Shown here: one piece after another, positions 57,464 through 64,000 of the stretch | Position numbering within the stretch: position 1 is the first letter of the stretch | Layout: the number at the start of each line of letters is the position of its first letter | Assembly (NCBI RefSeq): GCF_036324505.1 | Contig: NC_086366.1 | Location: 12,087,927-12,151,926, forward strand | Source: Eleginops maclovinus | Taxonomy: Eukaryota; Chordata; Actinopteri; Perciformes; Eleginopidae | Length of the DNA: 64,000 nt | Direction: 5' to 3' | Made by a program: the position numbers and the translations under genes | The notes under the pieces: generated by a model | Databases searched by the model: none | What the model saw: the letters and a program-made list of their open reading frames with translations, nothing else | What the model was told of the DNA's origin: nothing

Positions 57464-59019
57464 CTGTGAAAAGGACACACAAAGACACACACACACACAA
57501 ACATCAGTCACTAAGTCCATCAGTTGGAAAAGGCCAATAGAAACAACCTGTATTTAATTGCCTTTTTCTCTAAAGGACAATAAGTGTGACCCTCGTGAAA
57601 GAAAATGCAAGAGAGAGAGAAAGCAGTGGACAGATCACAATGTTGTGAGATAAGGTGACAGCGAGAGTTAGGCTGTAGAAGGAAAATAAGACAACATGTT
57701 TATGTCTCCTTGAGGACGAAACACAGGGCATGTGTTCAATCAGAGGCAACAGAATGCATTCATTAAACCAATTACCGGCAAATCCTGTGGCACAGAGCCA
57801 CATTTTCATTTTCATTACAGCTCGAGAGCGCATTCACACCTCCACCTCACATGGTGTCTTTCCTCCCATCCCCTATCTGTCTCTTCCTTCTTCCGTTTCA
57901 TTCATTTATTTGTTTGACCCACGTTTGTCAACACCATGACGACAGTCTCTGCAGACTTGAGAAACTTGTGAATCTTTACTTCTGCCTCTTGCTACTTTCA
58001 GGTACACATTTCACGTAATAACCTCAATCTTTCCATAATGGCCTTGACAAGGAAACAATATCTGGGTAATTTGTATGCTCTGACCTTGTAAGATTTGCAT
58101 GGCTTCTCTAATGGTTGGAAAAATTCTACAACCTTGGAGCTTATTAAAATCCGTGCAAGCACTGGATAAACTGCAGAAATGCAAGTTGTTCGATAAAACA
58201 AAGAGTGTTTTTCCTGACAGCAGAGCTTTGACTTTCCCTGTGACAACCAATTGACCCTTGATGATGAGCATGAGCTTTTCACTATTCTCACTCAATACAT
58301 CTATGCTTGTGATTATATGGTAGGAAGTATGTGACTCTTGTGGCACAATGTGTACAGGACTACCAGGCTTGGCTCTCCTTATCGTGGTGGCTTCACAAGC
58401 TATCATTTCATTTATGTGGCTGGCGCAGAAGCAGTTAATTTCAGTGACAATATCAAGTAGAACAATTGATTTATGTGTTGGCACAGAAGATAACCTCGGA
58501 TAAATCAAGAACAATGAAATATGCTAAATATGTCTTTTTATTAGTTTGCACATCTTATCTTCTGTAAAATTTGAGATACAAGGTGTTTTTTAACAACTGG
58601 AGGTCAGGTATTTTTGCTTGAGATCACAGCGTGTCTTATAATATGGAAACAAACAAGAAAAAAGGCAGCAATGTTATGTCTTTTATTAAAAAATAACCTG
58701 TGGGGCTCATTGACAAACAGAATAGTGAAAATTCAAAGCACTATTTTTGGTCATTTACGTTCAAACTCTGTTACCTACCTCATTATCGTAGACATGATCA
58801 TGTGTCTAATTAAATTTTATATATATCATTATGGTATTATTTTTTATACTTCCTTGGGTTTCTTGTCTCACAGTTTAAATGTATCACTACGGCTGTCCCA
58901 CGCAGGATTTATCACACCTTTACACAAAAGACTTGCAACCTTGTGTTCTCAGGCATTTGACAGACGGAAGGGTGCCACTGTGACCATTGTCAGGCCAATT
59001 ATCATCGGTTATACTTAAC

Positions 59020-59062
59020 AAAATTTCCCAGTTTGGGATAAATAAAGTATTTCTGATTCTGA
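59020..59062 (+). repeat. LINE-like 3' tail (L2 type, fragment)
   Basis: AAAATTTCCCAGTTTGGGAT then AAATAAAGTATTTCTGATTC is the typical end of fish L2-like non-LTR elements. No upstream reverse transcriptase is recognised. Confidence 0.5.
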
Positions 59063-61119
59063 TGTCAAAGCTTAACCCCAGTCTAGCCAGCAATCTTGCA
59101 ATACCCTGTAATGTAGAATTTGATTGGCTGTTCCCCTTCCCATTTTGGTCTTCCTTCCCTTTAAGAGTCTTGTTCCGTGTTAGACCGGGGTCAGATCCTT
59201 GCACTACATTGGTTGTAAAGGTTACCTGGCCTTCCAGCTGGAACTTTATTCTGTTAAATGCTCGACTCTTTTTTAAATAACAGAACTTTGATTTGAAGCT
59301 TGTAGATTTGTTCTTTTCTTACCAAAAGGTGATAAGTGAGGAATTTCCATAACACTCATTTTGTAAACATTGCAACCTCTGTCTGTAGAGAAATATCTCT
59401 TATCTCAATAATCAACCTCCCTCTGTTATTACTATTACAGTATAAACGAGGAGTAAATGAGAGAATATGGAATCTAATTTAGCCTTGGTACATTGTTGAT
59501 GTGACGCTATTTATGTCACTGGAATGAGTTCTCGACTACATGCTGGAAAGCCTTTGGGAGTATACATGTTTGGAAACCAGAGGATGAACAGTTAGATGAT
59601 CAGTGATTGAATTCTGAAATGAAAAATAAAAATAGTCATGGTTTGTTTCAGGAGTAAATGGCCTAAATTATCAAGAGATTACAGCCCATTCATCACGATC
59701 AGTGCCTGCATTTGGAAGCTCTTTAACCACACTCTCTTAACTCTGATCCTAAATTATGATGTGAGGTATAAAAAAAAGAGAAAGGAAGTGCTCCCGGATT
59801 CAAAGATTTCCTTTGAGAGTACATGATCAAAAGATCTTGCCTCCCATTTCTTCTGGTGTACTTGTTGGGAGAAACAGCACCTTGATCACACAAATAGACT
59901 ATAGTTACCCAAACCCCTTGAACAACATACTATACACTCCTCTGATGATGGCCTCAAGAACCAGAGGGCTAGAATATGTGAGCATATGGTGGCCCGACCA
60001 AAAAGTAACCTGGGAAATAAAGAGTTCAGCAATCAGCGTACATAATCAGTTATCAGAGCCGGAGGAGACAGTGGGGGGTGGGCTACTTCTGGGCTCAGCA
60101 GGTGTCACCAGAGGGCTGAGCATGGGGGTGACTGAGAGGTTAATGTGATGGGGTAGCACCGCTACTCCTGCCCAGGAACAGGAGGTGGAGAGAGATGTGG
60201 GAGCTGTGAGCAGGAAGGGAGAAGACGCATATGCTGGCGGGGGAGGAACTAGCTTTTGGTGGCCCTGTTGCAACCTGAGCTTTGAGGGGGAGAGAATAGA
60301 GCTGTACTGTCTGTGAGTCACTCTGACTACCAGGAAGGAAGATGTATACATCAGCTTATATGAACAGGAAAGCACGCCGGGAGCAAACCCATCCTTACAT
60401 TCATTGTTTTGAATGAACACATTTAATGTGGTAATTTTTCTTTGTAAGACTCTATGCAATAAATATGGGAGGCCCCTCATTATGTAACACAAATAAGATG
60501 AAAATATGTCAACAAAAAGTGTAAAAGTTGGGTAAAAACCAATACATAACTAATTAAGTTGATTAAATATAAATTACAGGGCCATGCAGATGTCATTAAT
60601 TTGACGGCAAGGCAAGAACATCAGTAATCGTACATGTAATTTCCCTTGGAGCCCATTTAGTTATAATTCTGTAGGTTGTGCAAACTACAGAACAGTGAAT
60701 GGACCGCTAACCATTAATCTTGGTGAAGCATTACCATTGAACCATTGCATGATATCTCATTATACTCGCAGCACAACTCAAAAATCTATTAGACTCAAGA
60801 TTACGTGCAAAACAATATATCTACTTGATGTTTCTCAGTTCCGTGTCATTATTTTGGTATTTACACTACAATAACAATCAATAACTACAGTGCAGTACAA
60901 GCGCAGAGTCTAGGAAACAAATTCAGACTGTTGACGAGTACTGTGCACTATTTATTGTACTGAGAAACAGGCTCGCAGGAAGAAGAATCACGTATAATAA
61001 GACAGAGGGGAATAGGAGCAGAGCAAAAGGAAAAGACTGAGATAAGTAGAAATATGCAGGGGAATGTCAATCTTTTACTGAGTAGGTGCGGTGAGGCTGG
61101 TGAACGGAATGAAAATCAA

Positions 61120-61320
61120 TGAGAAAGTATGGGGAGCAGCCAGCTAGGGAGCCAGAACACAAGGCGGAGAGAACAAGGGAAAGAGACAGCATCTGAAAGA
61201 CATGAAAAGAGAGATGGAGAGGGGGAGAGAGAGTTTATGCGAGTGCAAAATAAAAAGCAACAGCGAGAGAGCAAGGTAGACGAGAGAGACCGACAGGGAA
61301 AGTGACAACAAGTGGAACGA
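61120..61320. repeat. Purine-rich low-complexity stretch
   Basis: A run dominated by GAGA, GGGA and AAGG on the plus strand within a grik4 intron. No coding signal is seen. Confidence 0.6.
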
Positions 61321-64000
61321 CGCACCCTGGGTAATATCCAGGGTTCATTCTAGAACCTGGAATTACAGCACGAGAAAAAGATTAGGGAGGCTGCTCATTG
61401 AAGCGTCAGGATTGGCTGATTTTCCTGTCAGAAAAATGCTGTATCCAATAGGGCGTGGCGAGACAGCACTGTGAGAGACCCATCCATCACATACGAGAGA
61501 AGCAACAGCTACCATTATCAAGCATAATGTCATACAGTCCACTTACACCCAGGCTAAAACCTTCACGTGTCACAGAGGTGCAATGAGTCTGACTCAGGAT
61601 GGGAAAGTGTGTGTGTGTTTACTGGCTGTATTCCTGCATGTGTCTGTTTGTGGATGTGTGAATTGCAGAGGCAAAATAACCTTACAGGCCTCTGAGGATG
61701 GACTTTTATCGCTCTTATTGCTACGTTATGCCATCTCAGCTTGATGAAAATATGCTGAAGTAGATGCAGTTCCTACCCATCAGCGAAAATTACCACTTGT
61801 TGAATCAGCAGCTATCTCTCGCTTATAACTAAAGGTATATATAGAGCTAACCCACTCATAATGATTGCATTTTTCAAATGACGAGCAAAGACATTGTTTA
61901 AATGTATTAGTTTCTATCTGTTATGCCGGTTTTCTCAATGGAATAGTGAGTGAGAAATATGTATTTATATTTAAAAAGTTGACGACTTTTAAAACTCTTT
62001 TATAAAGTCTAAACTGTGATTTGCACTGTCCATAAACACACAGATCCACATAAACACCATGTTTTCAGCACACTCATTATTTGGCATTATGGTGAATAAT
62101 GGAACTGGTTGTTCAGTCCTAGTAATGAGACTCTAACTCTAGTTGAAAAGAAGGTCGTTCGTCTGTCAGAGCAGATCTTCAAAGCAGCGCTGCAAGTTCT
62201 CCAAGTGCTTCATCCCTAGTGAAGCAGACGACAAACAATGGATGTCCTTGCAGCCACAGTCCCTGCTCAGTCTGTATACCCCGACTTTACTGACTGTCCA
62301 AATGTCCTCATCACTAGCGACCGTGTTTCTGCAGACATTATCCTAACACTAGAGGACAGAACAAGACCTTTAGGGGTGTGTTCAAATCACAACTCGCCTA
62401 TTAACTTAGTCCAATCCTAATCTTCATTAACTAAACTGAAAGTCTAATGATAGAGGGTGTCTGGACATATTGTTAGTCCCCTTGAGGCAAAAAAACTAAC
62501 CGGACAAAATGAAAACTAACATATGAACTTTGTCTTTGGTGGGATAGTTAGTACCGGGACAAATGACTCTGCAGTAGTGACAGTCTGGTATGTATCACTT
62601 CCAGCTATAATTGACAGAGATGGAAACCAATGTGTTTGACACACCTTTTCAGACGAGATGCTATACTGTATTTAAACAATTATTACAATACATTAATATA
62701 ATATTTAAAAATATATCTGGTAGATGGAGAGAACTCCACTTTCTTTCATCATAAAGATCGGGTCTCATGTGGTATCACCTACTGTCCTACTTCTGGTGAG
62801 GGGGGGCCATGAGTGAGGTTAGCTAAAGGAATCATTTTGCTTGACAAGAGCATTGTATTTGCTTATTTGCTTACATTTTTGCTTTATTATCTTGTATTTC
62901 CTTTTAATTTATGTTATCTTTTGTTACTCCCCTGCATACTTCAGGCAAGCTAACGTCAAATCCTGTTCAGCGTGCACTGTAGATCAAAGTTTTGGCACTT
63001 GTTAAGTTATGAAATAATAATTATAAAACGATGATGACAATGTTTGTGATATGAAACGGGAATCCTATAAAGAATCTAAAAAGACTCCTGGGAGAACAAA
63101 GTGTAAACCTGTCTATACCCCGAAGAGAGAACAAATAAAAACAATGCCTATAAGATTACAATGCATCTATGGATTCTCTGTAGCTACACCATAATGAGAG
63201 TCTTGGTAGGATTTCAAGGGTGCAATGTGAAGACTGATAAAAACAGACACACATAGTCAGAATCACAGGCACACTGGCACAGAGGCACTCGCACACACTC
63301 ACATAAATTTGCATGTACATGCATACAACACACACACACGCACACAAACACATACACCAAGCCAAGCAACCCATAGACAGTCTCACCCAGCCTTGAAATC
63401 CGTTAAGACTGGGGGATCTTGCAAAACAGCTCATCCATTCTGCTTTTGATCTATTCCCCATCTCCAGCCTGCAAAGTGCAAACTGAGAAAAACAAAGGAG
63501 GAATGGGGACTGCTGTATGTCTCTGAGAGACCAAACAAAGGAGAGAACGAGAGACACACACAGAGATGCCGGTGTGTGTAGACTTCTGATGTGAGTTTCT
63601 TATTTAGAAAATTCAATATGCAGTTGCAGATTCAGCAGGGAAGACAACTTTAGTAAGATTGAGGATGATTTCAGTTCAATTGTCATAAATTCTTGATCTC
63701 ATGCAAAGTTATTGTTTAATCAATATGTTTTGCTTGGACTAGTGCCCAAAAGAAATGTGTGACACAAACACACTGCCTTTAATACATGTGGTGATGTGTT
63801 TTGTTTAACTCAGGAGAAGTATTAGCATCAAAGCCTGTCTTCAAACTAGCTTGGGATTTATTTTCTCCAAGATTTTGAGTCAATCTCAGTCAAGATGCAA
63901 GGGGGGTGTTGGAGAGAATATGTCAAAAGATGACTTATAAGTCTTGTGAGCAAGGCTGGCCAGATTTTCCCCAGTCCAACACATTTAAATCAACAGCCCT

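Larger units (their letters stand above)
57464..64000 (-). other. grik4: grik4 intron upstream of the linker exon (partial)
   Basis: No amino-terminal-domain exon of grik4 is recognised up to the window end. The stretch contains a short GT run near the acceptor (57485-57499, AC on plus), an L2-like LINE tail near 59020-59062, a purine-rich stretch at about 61120-61320 and a CA-rich stretch near 63240-63355. Confidence 0.75.

Noticed and set aside
58011..58514. A 167-codon minus-strand frame
   Set aside because: No similarity to a known family, no codon bias or splice context that I can see; long frames of this size occur by chance in 64 kb.
57464..64000. Search for further grik4 amino-terminal-domain exons, including the frame at 63156-63557
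   Set aside because: No conserved kainate-receptor sequence was recognised, and the frame is CA-repeat- and Ser-rich without family similarity.

Overview
This is vertebrate nuclear DNA, almost certainly from a teleost fish. Short conserved exons are scattered through long AT-rich introns, there are many (CA)n/(GT)n microsatellites, and two Tc1/mariner elements of fish-genome type are present. Two recognisable protein-coding genes, both on the minus strand and both incomplete, account for all the convincing coding sequence.

Left part (1-19429, minus): the first five coding exons of cbl (c-Cbl E3 ubiquitin ligase adaptor). Translation starts at 19429 and the exons lie at 19283-19429, 14838-15085, 4104-4249, 3287-3443 and 1299-1420. 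They encode the N-terminus with a short His-rich stretch and most of the tyrosine-kinase-binding (TKB) domain. The rest of the SH2 part, the RING finger and the C-terminal tail lie beyond base 1. A CpG-rich promoter/5'UTR region lies at about 19430-20060.

Middle part (about 20060-32683): intergenic DNA of about 13 kb with an almost complete 1605-bp Tc1-like transposon (23361-24965). Its DD34E transposase has one early stop codon. A few degenerate repeats and microsatellites are also present.

Right part (32684-64000, minus): the last ten coding exons of grik4 (kainate receptor subunit GluK4/KA1). They cover the end of the amino-terminal domain, the glutamate-binding S1/S2 lobes, the M1-M2-M3-M4 channel and the full cytoplasmic tail. 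Exons for the signal peptide and most of the amino-terminal domain lie beyond base 64000. A 532-bp internally deleted Tc1/mariner element sits in a grik4 intron.

The most interesting signal is cbl intron 4. It begins with about 43 uninterrupted AC units just after the 5' splice site and ends with about 18 GT units running straight into the 3' splice-site AG. The two tracts are complementary and could fold the intron into a bridge joining the splice sites, as described for the (AC)m-(GT)n intron class of fish. Two conserved exons, one in each gene, carry a single-base indel in a G/C run; consensus errors in the assembly are the likeliest cause.
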